From SHLQ01 sp033344795 (GTDB lineage: Bacteria > Actinomycetota > Acidimicrobiia > Acidimicrobiales > SHLQ01), in assembly GCA_033344795.1 (NCBI GenBank), contig JAWPMS010000001.1:3968001-4032000 (forward strand): 64,000 bases of DNA, given 5' to 3'. The notes under the pieces are model-generated. The model made no database searches. It was not told where the DNA came from and saw nothing but the letters and a program-made list of their open reading frames with translations. The translations under genes were made by a program, and so were the position numbers. Positions 1 to 7,735 of the stretch are shown here, in pieces. How positions within the stretch are numbered: the first letter of the stretch is position 1; each line of letters begins with the position of its first letter.

Positions 1-129
1 GAGCTCGGTCTCCAGCAGTCGAATCTGCTGACTCAGCGGTGGCTGCGCCATGTGGAGGCGTTCGGCTGCTCGTCCGAAGTGCAGCTCATCAGCGACGGCG
101 AGGAAGTAGCGAAGCCGCTGCAGGTTCAT
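1..129 (-). CDS. LysR-family transcriptional regulator, N-terminal 43 residues (cut by window edge)
   Basis: The start ATG is at 129 and the reading frame runs off the left edge. The 43 visible residues begin MNLQRLRYFLAVADELHFG and continue through AAERLHMAQPPLSQQIRLLE. This is the canonical LysR winged helix-turn-helix, with the recognition helix around residues 28-40. The gene is transcribed away from the sox operon, with 79 bases between the two starts. LysR regulators commonly control the gene they diverge from, so sarcosine oxidase is the likely target. The effector domain lies outside the window, so the ligand cannot be guessed from sequence. Confidence 0.9.
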   Translation of the reverse strand, partial: MNLQRLRYFLAVADELHFGRAAERLHMAQPPLSQQIRLLETEL

Positions 130-162
130 ATGCAGACGATCCTAATGGCTGTCCGATTCATA

Positions 163-185
163 CGGCCAGCCTGCTGACCTGGCCG
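163..185. promoter_or_regulatory. Inverted repeat between lysR and soxB, candidate LysR operator
   Basis: CGGCCAG (163-169) and CTGGCCG (179-185) form a perfect 7-bp inverted repeat with a 9-base spacer. It lies in the 79-base gap between the divergent lysR and soxB starts. Position and symmetry fit a regulator-binding site. Its function is inferred, and a weak terminator-like hairpin is the alternative. Confidence 0.45.
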
Positions 186-208
186 AAAGACTTCCCTAGG
201 ATCGCCCC

Positions 209-1516
209 ATGACCTCCTTGCGCCGCTCCTCGGCTGGGCCCGTCAGGTACAGCGCTGCCACGCTCGCCCGCAAGGGTTTGTCCGGCGACGATTGGCCTCG
301 CGTCTGGCGCGACCACGATCTGAAATCGACGTACGACGTCGTCATCATCGGCGGAGGCGTCCACGGACTTGCGACCGCCTACTACCTGGCGACGAACCAT
401 GGCATCACCAACGTGGCCGTCGTCGACAAGGGCTATCTCGGCGGCGGCGGATCTGGGCGAAACACGGCCATCGTCCGCTCGAACTATCTGACGCCCGAGG
501 GTGTGGCCTTCTACGATCGCTCGCTCACGCTGTACAACAGCATGGCGGCCGACCTGAACATCAACGTCATGTTCAGCGAACGCGGGCACATGACGCTCGC
601 ACACACCGACAGCGCCCTTCGAACAATGCATTGGCGCGCCGAGGTCAACAAACTCCAGGGCATCGACAGCAGCGTCATCGATCCGAGCGAAGTCAAGAAG
701 CTCGCGCCGAGCCTCGACGTCAGCTCACACCCCAGGTATCCGATCCTCGGAGCTCTGCACCACCCTCCTGGCGGCATCATTCGCCATGATGCGGTCGTGT
801 GGGGATACGCGCGTGGCGCCGACCACCGCGGCGTTCACCTCCACCAAAAGACCGAAGTGCTCGACATCTTGTGCGAAGGCGGCGACGGCCCCGAGGGCAA
901 GGGTGCTGGTGGCAAGGTCACCGGCGTCCGCACGAACCGTGGAGACATCTCGGCACCGATCGTCGTGAATTGCACCGCAGGCTGGGGCTCGTTGATCTCG
1001 AACATGGCGGGAGTGAAACTGCCGATCAATACGCACCCCCTCGAAGCAGCGGTGACCGAACCGGTGAAGGTGTTCCTGCCCACCGTGGTCGTGAGCGGCT
1101 CGTTGCACGTGTACGTGAGCCAAACGGATCGAGGCGAGCTCGTCTTTGGTGCCTCCGTCGATCCGCTCGCCACCTACTCCATGCGTGGTTCGCTCAGCTT
1201 CACCGAGGAGCTTGCGGGCCACATCCTCGAGTTGATGCCAGGAATCTCCAAGATGCGTGTGCTGCGACAGTGGGCCGGATTGTGCGACATGACACCCGAC
1301 TACTCGCCGATCATGGGCTTCACCCCTGTGGAGGGGCATCTGACCGACGTTGGATGGGGCACCTACGGGTTCAAGGCCGGCCCCGTCTCCGGGGAACAGA
1401 TGGCCGAGTGCATCGCCACACACCAAACCCCCAAACTGATCGCGCCCTTCACACTCTCGAGATTCGAAACCGGCGAGCTCGTCGGCGAAAAGGGCGCAGC
1501 GGCGGTGGGTCACTGA
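209..1516 (+). CDS. soxB: Sarcosine oxidase subunit beta (SoxB)
   Basis: The 435-residue product is the FAD/FMN-binding catalytic subunit of heterotetrameric sarcosine oxidase. That enzyme oxidatively demethylates sarcosine to glycine in the cytoplasm, passing the one-carbon unit to tetrahydrofolate. A Rossmann dinucleotide motif VVIIGGGVHGLATAYYLA sits near residues 45-62. The downstream GGGGSGRNTAIVRSNY is typical of the SoxB flavin site. The C-terminal WGTYGFKAGPVSGEQMAE matches the DAO-fold FAD-binding end. Length is normal for SoxB (about 405-435). The stop overlaps the soxD start by one base (TGATG). The order B-D-A-G is the classical operon order. Confidence 0.96.
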   Translation: MTSLRRSSAGPVRYSAATLARKGLSGDDWPRVWRDHDLKSTYDVVIIGGGVHGLATAYYLATNHGITNVAVVDKGYLGGGGSGRNTAIVRSNYLTPEGVAFYDRSLTLYNSMAADLNINVMFSERGHMTLAHTDSALRTMHWRAEVNKLQGIDSSVIDPSEVKKLAPSLDVSSHPRYPILGALHHPPGGIIRHDAVVWGYARGADHRGVHLHQKTEVLDILCEGGDGPEGKGAGGKVTGVRTNRGDISAPIVVNCTAGWGSLISNMAGVKLPINTHPLEAAVTEPVKVFLPTVVVSGSLHVYVSQTDRGELVFGASVDPLATYSMRGSLSFTEELAGHILELMPGISKMRVLRQWAGLCDMTPDYSPIMGFTPVEGHLTDVGWGTYGFKAGPVSGEQMAECIATHQTPKLIAPFTLSRFETGELVGEKGAAAVGH

Positions 1517-1857
1517 TGCTTCTCGTACCCTGCCCGAACTGCGGGCCACGCAATCAGAGCGACCTTCGCCTCCTCGGAGCGAGCGTTTCTCGCCCCGATC
1601 CCAACACTGCGACACGAGCCGAGTGGGGTGACTATCTGTATCTGCGCGACAACCCCGCGGACTGGATCACGGAATCCTGGTACTGCCGCAGCGGCTGCCG
1701 TCGATATTTCAGCCTGGAACGCCATCAGGCAACCAACGAGTTCCGAGTCCCGGTGTTGCCCGGCAACAAACTCGGTGCGAGCACGTACACCACGATCAGC
1801 GTGGGCAGCTCCGGTAACCAACGCGGTGCCAATGACGAAGATGGAGCCTCGAAATGA
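1516..1857 (+). CDS. soxD: Sarcosine oxidase subunit delta (SoxD)
   Basis: This is a 113-residue small subunit starting MLLVPCPNCGPRNQSD. The CPNCG pair near the N-terminus and the later CRSGCRRYF pair are the zinc-binding cysteines of SoxD. SoxD is structural and binds zinc against the alpha and beta subunits. The ATG at 1516 shares its A with the soxB stop, and the gene ends in an ATGA overlap with soxA, so translation of all three is probably coupled. The aromatic stretch EWGDYLYLRDNP is also characteristic of the family. Confidence 0.95.
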   Translation: MLLVPCPNCGPRNQSDLRLLGASVSRPDPNTATRAEWGDYLYLRDNPADWITESWYCRSGCRRYFSLERHQATNEFRVPVLPGNKLGASTYTTISVGSSGNQRGANDEDGASK

Positions 1858-4745
1858 GCCCACTCGACAAGATCGTCCGACGCAACGACGCACCGTCGAT
1901 GAGCCGGCTGCCGCGGCGCGCCGGCGAGGTCATCGACCGATCTCGGCCGATCGCATTCACTTGGAACGGGAAGCCCACGACCGGGTTCGATGGTGACACC
2001 ATCGCCTCGGCGATCGCTGCGTCAGGACATCGCATCCTGTCGAGATCGATGAAATATCACCGGCCGCGCGGCCTGCTCACCGCGGATTATTGGGACCCGA
2101 ACGCTTTCGTGCAGGTCGACGACGAACCCAATGTGCGGTCGGGCCACCGATTGCTCACGCCCGACATCACCGTCGGCCCCCAGAACGTCTGGCCTTCGCT
2201 CGACGTCGACATCAAGGCGGCCAACCAGCTCGTAGGGAGATTCCTGGCCCCCGGTTTCTATTACAAGACGTTTATTCACCCGCAGCGGCTCTGGCCGGCA
2301 TACGAGAAGGTGCTCGCACAGTTCGCCCCTGGCGGCACCGTTGATCTCGAGACTCCGCTTGCGTACTTCGACAAACGATACGTACACCCCGATGTGGTCG
2401 TCGCCGGGGGTGGACCCGCCGGCCTCGCGGCCGCGACCGCAGCCGCAAACGCTGGGGCGTCGGTCCTGTTGGTCGAACACGAGCACCACCTCGGCGGGCA
2501 CTTGCGATACGGCTCCACTGATGACCAAGCACTCGCCAACGGTCTCGAGGTCGCTGCACGCGCAGCGGGCGTCGAAATCCTGGTCGACTCGACGGTGACG
2601 GGCCGCTACGAAGACAATTGGCTCGGCATCGTGCAGCGTTCACATCCGATCGCTGAAGAACGTCTCATCAAGGCGCGCGCAAAGACCCTCGTCGTCGCTG
2701 CCGGACTGATCGAGCGGCCCTACGTCTTTGCCGGGAACGATCGACCAGGGGTCATGCTCTCTGGCGCGGTTCGTCGGTTGGTCAACATGTACGCGGTGAA
2801 ACCAGGCGAACGAGCGGTCGTGTTCACCGCAAACGACAGCGGCGACCACGCGGTCGCAACCCTCGAGGAGGCCGGGGTCGAGATCGCCGAGGTTGTCGAT
2901 GCGCGAACCGGCGGCAACATCGTGTCGACCGATGGCACCCAGCGAGCGACCCACGAGGTCGAACTCGGCGATGGACGCAGGGTCGAAGCCGACCTTCTCG
3001 TCACCGCAGTCGGGTGGACGGCACCGACATCGCTGCTCAACATGTCGGGCGACCATCCGGTCTATGACCCTGCGTCGGCCCGCTTCTTCCCATCGGGCAC
3101 TCCTGACAACGTGCTGTCCACTGGCGGCATCGTGGGCGACGGCACGACGGACCAACTCATCGAACATGGCCGAGTCACCGGCGAGCTCGCTGCGGGACGA
3201 TCGGCTGCAGTCCGGCACCGGCTCCAGGCGACGACCGCTCGAGCAGCTGCAGTCGATGGCCCCGAGCCGGCGATGCCCGCCGACGACCGCACCCCACTTG
3301 ACAGACACCCACACCCGGAGCTCTTCCGTTCGACCACGCACGGCATCGTCGACTACTCCGAAGATGTCGGATCGAAGGATCTCGTCTCGGCTGCCACCGA
3401 GGGATACGACTCCGTCGAACTGCTGAAGCGGTACACGACGGCCACGATGGGACCAGCGCAGGGCAAGCTCGAGACCGTCAACACGGTGGCGGTTCTGGCA
3501 GAGGCACGCGGCGAGACCATCGCGGAGGTCGGCACAACGATCTGGCGGCCGCCATACGCCCCGCTCACGCTCGGCGCGCTCGCCGGACGGATCTTCGAAC
3601 CCGAACGGGTGTCCTCGATTCACTCGTGGCACGTCGCCAACGGCGCGAAACCCATCCTCGCCGGACAGTGGATTCGCCCCGAGCATTACGGCGACCCCGA
3701 GGCTGAAGTTCGAAACGTGCGTACCAACGTCGGACTCATCGACGTCACGCCTCTTGGCAAGCTCGATCTGCAGGGTGCCGATGTTCCGAAGTTGTTGAAC
3801 CTTCTCTACACGAACAAGTGGTCCAAGCTCGCCGTCGGTTCCGTGCGATACGGAATGATGTGTGCCGAAGACGGCGTGGTGCTCGACGATGGGGTGACCG
3901 GCCGTCTCGAGGAGAACCGATGGTTGATGACCACGACCTCATCGGGTGCGGGCACGATCTGGGAATGGGCAGAGAACTGGCTGCAGACGGAGCATCCCGA
4001 CTGGGAGGTCCATGTCACTCCCGTCACGACCGCATACACGTCGATCAACATTGCCGGCCCGAACGCTCGCACGCTATTGGCACGCCTCACCGATGTCCCA
4101 CTCGACGGCGATGACTTTGCGTACATGCAGGTCCGCGCCGGCACGGTCGCCGCGGTCGACAACTGCGTGATGTGGCGAATCGGCTTCACGGGTGAGTTGA
4201 GTTTCGAGGTGCACGTCCCCGCTGGGTACGGCCTTCACGTGTGGGAAGCGCTGATGGCCGAAGGGACCGACCTCGGCGTCGCGCCGTTCGGTTTGGAAGC
4301 ACAACGGATCATGCGACTCGAGAAGGGGCACTTCATCGTGGGGCAAGACACCGACGGCCTGACCAAGGCACCAACAACGGGGCTTCACGCGCTGATCAAG
4401 ATGGACAAGGATGACTTCGTCGGCAAACCGGAGCTCCGGTGGGCGGTCGAAGACGCGGACGCCAACCCCGTGCTCGTCTCGGTGCAGATGACCGACCCGA
4501 CGGTCGTTCCTCCGGAGGCGTCACAGATCGTTCGCCCGGGTACGAACGAGATACTCGGCCGGATCACCTCATCGAGGTACTCGCCCACGCTCGAGAAATC
4601 GATCGGCCTCGCGCACGTCCCACCCCACATGACGGCCGCCGGAACGGAACTCACCATCGTTCTCACAAACGGTGACCGCACCACTGCACGCGTGATGGAA
4701 CACCATGCGCACTACGACCCGGAAGGAGCGCGTCTCCGTGTCTGA
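1854..4745 (+). CDS. soxA: Sarcosine oxidase subunit alpha (SoxA)
   Basis: The 963-residue large subunit has three visible parts. An N-terminal segment (about 20-120) resembles a ferredoxin-like (2Fe-2S fold) domain. A NAD-binding domain starts at VVVAGGGPAGLAAATAAANA (about 180). A C-terminal aminomethyltransferase-like (GcvT) region (about 590-960) binds folate and receives the methyl-derived carbon; it contains RIGFTGELSFEVHVPAGYG and the family-typical GLEAQRIMRLEKGHFIVGQDT. The length matches the usual 960-1000. The start overlaps soxD by four bases. Its presence means the methylene group can be trapped on tetrahydrofolate instead of being released as formaldehyde. Confidence 0.96.
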   Translation: MSPLDKIVRRNDAPSMSRLPRRAGEVIDRSRPIAFTWNGKPTTGFDGDTIASAIAASGHRILSRSMKYHRPRGLLTADYWDPNAFVQVDDEPNVRSGHRLLTPDITVGPQNVWPSLDVDIKAANQLVGRFLAPGFYYKTFIHPQRLWPAYEKVLAQFAPGGTVDLETPLAYFDKRYVHPDVVVAGGGPAGLAAATAAANAGASVLLVEHEHHLGGHLRYGSTDDQALANGLEVAARAAGVEILVDSTVTGRYEDNWLGIVQRSHPIAEERLIKARAKTLVVAAGLIERPYVFAGNDRPGVMLSGAVRRLVNMYAVKPGERAVVFTANDSGDHAVATLEEAGVEIAEVVDARTGGNIVSTDGTQRATHEVELGDGRRVEADLLVTAVGWTAPTSLLNMSGDHPVYDPASARFFPSGTPDNVLSTGGIVGDGTTDQLIEHGRVTGELAAGRSAAVRHRLQATTARAAAVDGPEPAMPADDRTPLDRHPHPELFRSTTHGIVDYSEDVGSKDLVSAATEGYDSVELLKRYTTATMGPAQGKLETVNTVAVLAEARGETIAEVGTTIWRPPYAPLTLGALAGRIFEPERVSSIHSWHVANGAKPILAGQWIRPEHYGDPEAEVRNVRTNVGLIDVTPLGKLDLQGADVPKLLNLLYTNKWSKLAVGSVRYGMMCAEDGVVLDDGVTGRLEENRWLMTTTSSGAGTIWEWAENWLQTEHPDWEVHVTPVTTAYTSINIAGPNARTLLARLTDVPLDGDDFAYMQVRAGTVAAVDNCVMWRIGFTGELSFEVHVPAGYGLHVWEALMAEGTDLGVAPFGLEAQRIMRLEKGHFIVGQDTDGLTKAPTTGLHALIKMDKDDFVGKPELRWAVEDADANPVLVSVQMTDPTVVPPEASQIVRPGTNEILGRITSSRYSPTLEKSIGLAHVPPHMTAAGTELTIVLTNGDRTTARVMEHHAHYDPEGARLRV

Positions 4746-5298
4746 CACCACTCCGCAGTTTCGCAGTCCCGTCGTCGCCACATACCCGACCGATCCTGCC
4801 GCCGAGCTCACCCTCCGCGATGAGTCCGCGATGACGAAGGTCGTGATACGCGCAGCGTCAGGTACTCCAGCACGAGCTTCTCTTGCGCAGGTCTTCGCGG
4901 GAAGTCGAACGTCGGGTGACGTGCTGATCGCTGGCACGCGACCCGACGAATGGATGCTCCTGGGGCCTGCGAGCGCAGTGCAAGAACGACTCGACGACAT
5001 GCCAACCGATGGTCATGTCAGCATTGTCGACTGGACCCACAGCAGAGCGCAGTTCCGCCTCTCGGGCGCCTCTGCCACCAGCGCGCTCGAAAAGGTCTGT
5101 GGGCTCGACTGGTCGGATCACCTGATGCCGAACGGGGCCGTCACCTCAGGCTCCGTGGCCATGGTGACGTGCGATCTGATTCGCAACGATGTCGATGCCA
5201 CCCCGAGCTATCTGGTGATGTGCGACCGGTCGTTCGGCCAATATCTCTTCGAATCCCTGATCGACGCTGGCAGCGAGTTTGATCTCTCGGTTGCCTGA
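4738..5298 (+). CDS. soxG: Sarcosine oxidase subunit gamma (SoxG)
   Basis: The 186-residue gamma subunit is the most divergent of the four. The start chosen is GTG at 4738, eight bases inside the soxA end, because a strong ribosome-binding site GGAAGGAG (4721-4728) lies nine bases upstream. An ATG at 4705 in the same frame has no such site. Family-like features are RPDEWMLLGPASAVQERLD and the C-terminal CDRSFGQYLFESLIDAGSEF, which resembles the SoxG/GcvT-like end. The assignment rests mainly on operon position plus this C-terminal match. No glyA, purU or folD follows it here; the operon ends at 5298. Confidence 0.9.
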   Translation: MSDTTPQFRSPVVATYPTDPAAELTLRDESAMTKVVIRAASGTPARASLAQVFAGSRTSGDVLIAGTRPDEWMLLGPASAVQERLDDMPTDGHVSIVDWTHSRAQFRLSGASATSALEKVCGLDWSDHLMPNGAVTSGSVAMVTCDLIRNDVDATPSYLVMCDRSFGQYLFESLIDAGSEFDLSVA

Positions 5299-5330
5299 GC
5301 GCCGACCAGGAAGACTGTCAGTCGAAGCGC

Positions 5331-6059
5331 CTAGACGGCGAGGTCCTCTTCTTCACCCAGCAGTGTTCGGTAGATCGTTGCACCGATCACTGCGCCGATG
5401 ATTGGGGCGAGCCAGAACAACCACAGTTGAGGAACGAAGTCGCCCCCAGCGAAGATCGCCTGTGAGGTCGAACGAGCTGGGTTCACCGACGTGTTGGTCA
5501 CCGGAATCGAGATCAGGTGGATGAGCGTGAGCATCAGACCAATGGCAAGGCCACCCATCGCCGGCGCAGCCTTCTTGGCCGTAGCGCCCATGATGACAAT
5601 CAGGAACATCGCGGTCATGACGACCTCGGTGATGAACGCGGTGCCAAGGCTCGAACCGTTCGGCGACAGGTCGCCGTAACCATTTGCTGCGAATGCGCCC
5701 GCCTGTGAGCCATCGATGTCAGGAGCCCCTGCCATGAGGTAGATGAGGATTGCGCCACCGATTGCGCCGAGTACCTGAGCAACGATGTACAGGCCAGCCT
5801 TGGCGGCCGGGAATCGCCCGCCGGCGACCAACCCGGCGGTGACCGCTGGATTGAAATGACCGCCACTGATGTGGCCGAGGGCGTACGCCCCGGTGACGAC
5901 CGTCAGGCCGAACGCCAAGCTGACGCCCAGAAACCCAAGACCGAGGCTCGTTCCCGCGTCGCTCGATCCAAAGTCGGCCGCTAAGACTGCGGCTCCACAT
6001 CCGCCCAAAACCAAACCGAGGGTACCGATGAATTCGGCACCCAATTCTCGAACATTCAT
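5331..6059 (-). CDS. aqpZ: Aquaporin Z (MIP-family water channel)
   Basis: This six-helix membrane channel (242 residues) carries both pore motifs: HFNPAVT in the first half and SVNPARS in the second. The flanking GHISGGHFNPAVTAGL and LIHLISIPVTNTSVNPARS are almost the E. coli AqpZ sequence, and the end YRTLLGEEED also fits. Water selectivity rather than glycerol is therefore likely. ATG at 6059 is preferred over GTG at 6065 because GGGGAG sits five bases before it. The gene converges on soxG with 32 bases between stops. It may serve osmotic balance when methylated osmolytes are consumed, though that link is only context. Confidence 0.95.
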   Translation of the reverse strand: MNVRELGAEFIGTLGLVLGGCGAAVLAADFGSSDAGTSLGLGFLGVSLAFGLTVVTGAYALGHISGGHFNPAVTAGLVAGGRFPAAKAGLYIVAQVLGAIGGAILIYLMAGAPDIDGSQAGAFAANGYGDLSPNGSSLGTAFITEVVMTAMFLIVIMGATAKKAAPAMGGLAIGLMLTLIHLISIPVTNTSVNPARSTSQAIFAGGDFVPQLWLFWLAPIIGAVIGATIYRTLLGEEEDLAV

Positions 6060-6150
6060 GTTCACTCCCCGTGATCACGCGATGCGACGTAGTTCGCATC
6101 ACCGCCGTGTTGACGCTCCCATCCTGACGAATGTCGCGAATTCCTGCGAA

Positions 6151-6741
6151 TCAGTTCGCAGGTTCTCCCTCGGCAGCGTCGATGAGCCGCTCGGGTACGA
6201 GGTAGGGGGTGGCGCGATCCGCGAGCGCTCGCCACGTCGTCTCGGGAATGGACAGCCCATGTCTCAGGGCTTCGTCATGGCGAGCCGTGACGCGTGCGGC
6301 GAGCCCGGCATCCACCTCTCGTTTTTCGACTCGCAACTCTTCGATCAGCAGTGCACTTCTTCCCGTCGACAACCAGGAATGGGGAGCGTGAACCACTCCG
6401 TCCCCACACACCATCGAGACAACACACCCTCTGGTGCAAGCCGAGAACGCGGCGTAGGCAAGATCGGCAACCGAATACGTTGCGGCGTCGACCACGAGCG
6501 AACCATCGACCGCGAACCCACCGGATTCGACCTTGGCAACCGGCACGAACCCCAGCGGAGGTGCCTGGCCCTCGTCGAGAGCCTCGACCACGTGTGAGAG
6601 ATCTGACCCCAACTGCCCGACGGCGAAACACGCCGAGCGGCCGAGCATCGACGCAACTCCACTGTCGGCTCCTGCCACGCGACTTGCTCGATACACCACG
6701 TCGACGATCTCTCGCGGAGCGACGAGCACTCGCCCAGTCAT
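6151..6741 (-). CDS. Small protein of unknown function, possibly DUF3726-like
   Basis: The 196-residue protein is not confidently recognised. Its N-terminal stretch REIVDVVYRASRVAGADSG, followed by a glycine/alanine-rich region, resembles my recollection of the DUF3726 pattern (EI-x-x-x-A-x-RGAG), but this is a weak match. The start ATG at 6741 overlaps the stop of the upstream dipeptidase gene (ATGA), so translation is coupled. An in-frame codon at 6771 would lie inside the dipeptidase and is less likely. No signal peptide or membrane helix is evident. The middle contains CTRGCVVSMVCGDGVVH, with three cysteines. Context ties it to the dipeptidase and the 577-residue protein upstream. Confidence 0.7.
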   Translation of the reverse strand: MTGRVLVAPREIVDVVYRASRVAGADSGVASMLGRSACFAVGQLGSDLSHVVEALDEGQAPPLGFVPVAKVESGGFAVDGSLVVDAATYSVADLAYAAFSACTRGCVVSMVCGDGVVHAPHSWLSTGRSALLIEELRVEKREVDAGLAARVTARHDEALRHGLSIPETTWRALADRATPYLVPERLIDAAEGEPAN

Positions 6742-7688
6742 CCGATGACCTGTCCAAACAACCGTTTCCAATTGTCTCCGAGCACCTTGTCGCGGTCTGC
6801 GGCGCTGAAGCCCGCTTCATCGAGCCCTTCGCGAAGGCTCGGAAAGTCTGCTGGCCCTTTGAACCAGTGTGGCCAGTCGGGAAACGGCGGGATCTCGGAT
6901 GGGTCTTTGGGTCGGTTCCAACGCCCCGAGCGCATCCAACCCAGTGCATCGGGATCCCAGCCCAGCACGGCGTCGGTTCCGACGCCCACATGATCGATGC
7001 CGACCTGTTCGGCCAGCCGACCAATCATTTCGCAGTACGCCGAGCGGGGCACCTCAGCTCCACCCATGAACAACGGATAGAGGGTGACCCCGATCATGCC
7101 GCCGCGCTCAGCGACGGCATTGAGGACCTCGTCGGGTTTGTTTCTCGGGGCGTCGTGGAACCAGAGCGGGTTCCCATGGGTGATTGCGATCGGATCGTCC
7201 GAGGCGTGCACGGCGTCGAGACCGGTCTTGTTCCCGACGTGGGAAATATCGATGAGTACGCCGAAGTCATTGCATGCCTGCACGATGCGGTGGCCGGCCA
7301 GGGTGAGGCCGCCGTCGTTGGGCTCATAACAACTCGCGCCAAGGTGATTCGCGAGGTTGTACGTCAACTGGATGCACTTGACCCCCACGTCGGAGAACAT
7401 CCCCACCAACTCGGGGTCGTCGCCAACCATCGACGAATTCTGAAACCCGAACACCAGGCCGAGGACCCCGTCGGCCTGAGCCTGTTCCATCTCGGCGACC
7501 GATTTCACGATTCGCACGATGTCACTGTTCTGACGAACGAGATGTCGCATCGCGCCGATACGTTCGAACGTCCCCGCGGTGTCCTCCCACACGCCGACGG
7601 TGGCATGCACGATGTCGACGCCGCCGCGACGCACCTCTTCGATGATCGGGCGGCTCCACTTGTTTATCTCGAGACCATCGATGATCAC
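6738..7688 (-). CDS. Dipeptidase, peptidase family M19 (renal-dipeptidase-like)
   Basis: The 316-residue protein belongs to the zinc-dependent amidohydrolase-fold M19 dipeptidases. Visible family features are GLVFGFQNSSMVGDDPELV, IQLTYNLANHLGASCYEPND, the conserved LIDISHVGNKTGLDAV carrying a metal/substrate histidine, AITHGNPLW, and VGVGTDAVLGWDPD near the C-terminus. It starts with GTG at 7688, preceded by a GAGG site. It lacks a signal peptide and is shorter than secreted M19 enzymes (about 350-400), so it is probably cytoplasmic. Substrates of this family range from dipeptides to modified amino-acid conjugates and cannot be fixed here. It is flanked on the same strand by two unknown genes, which suggests one catabolic unit. 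Confidence 0.9.
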   Translation of the reverse strand: MIIDGLEINKWSRPIIEEVRRGGVDIVHATVGVWEDTAGTFERIGAMRHLVRQNSDIVRIVKSVAEMEQAQADGVLGLVFGFQNSSMVGDDPELVGMFSDVGVKCIQLTYNLANHLGASCYEPNDGGLTLAGHRIVQACNDFGVLIDISHVGNKTGLDAVHASDDPIAITHGNPLWFHDAPRNKPDEVLNAVAERGGMIGVTLYPLFMGGAEVPRSAYCEMIGRLAEQVGIDHVGVGTDAVLGWDPDALGWMRSGRWNRPKDPSEIPPFPDWPHWFKGPADFPSLREGLDEAGFSAADRDKVLGDNWKRLFGQVIG

Positions 7689-7735
7689 GTTCGTACCTCG
7701 GTCATTCTTGGGTGCTGGTCAGGGTCGGATGACGG

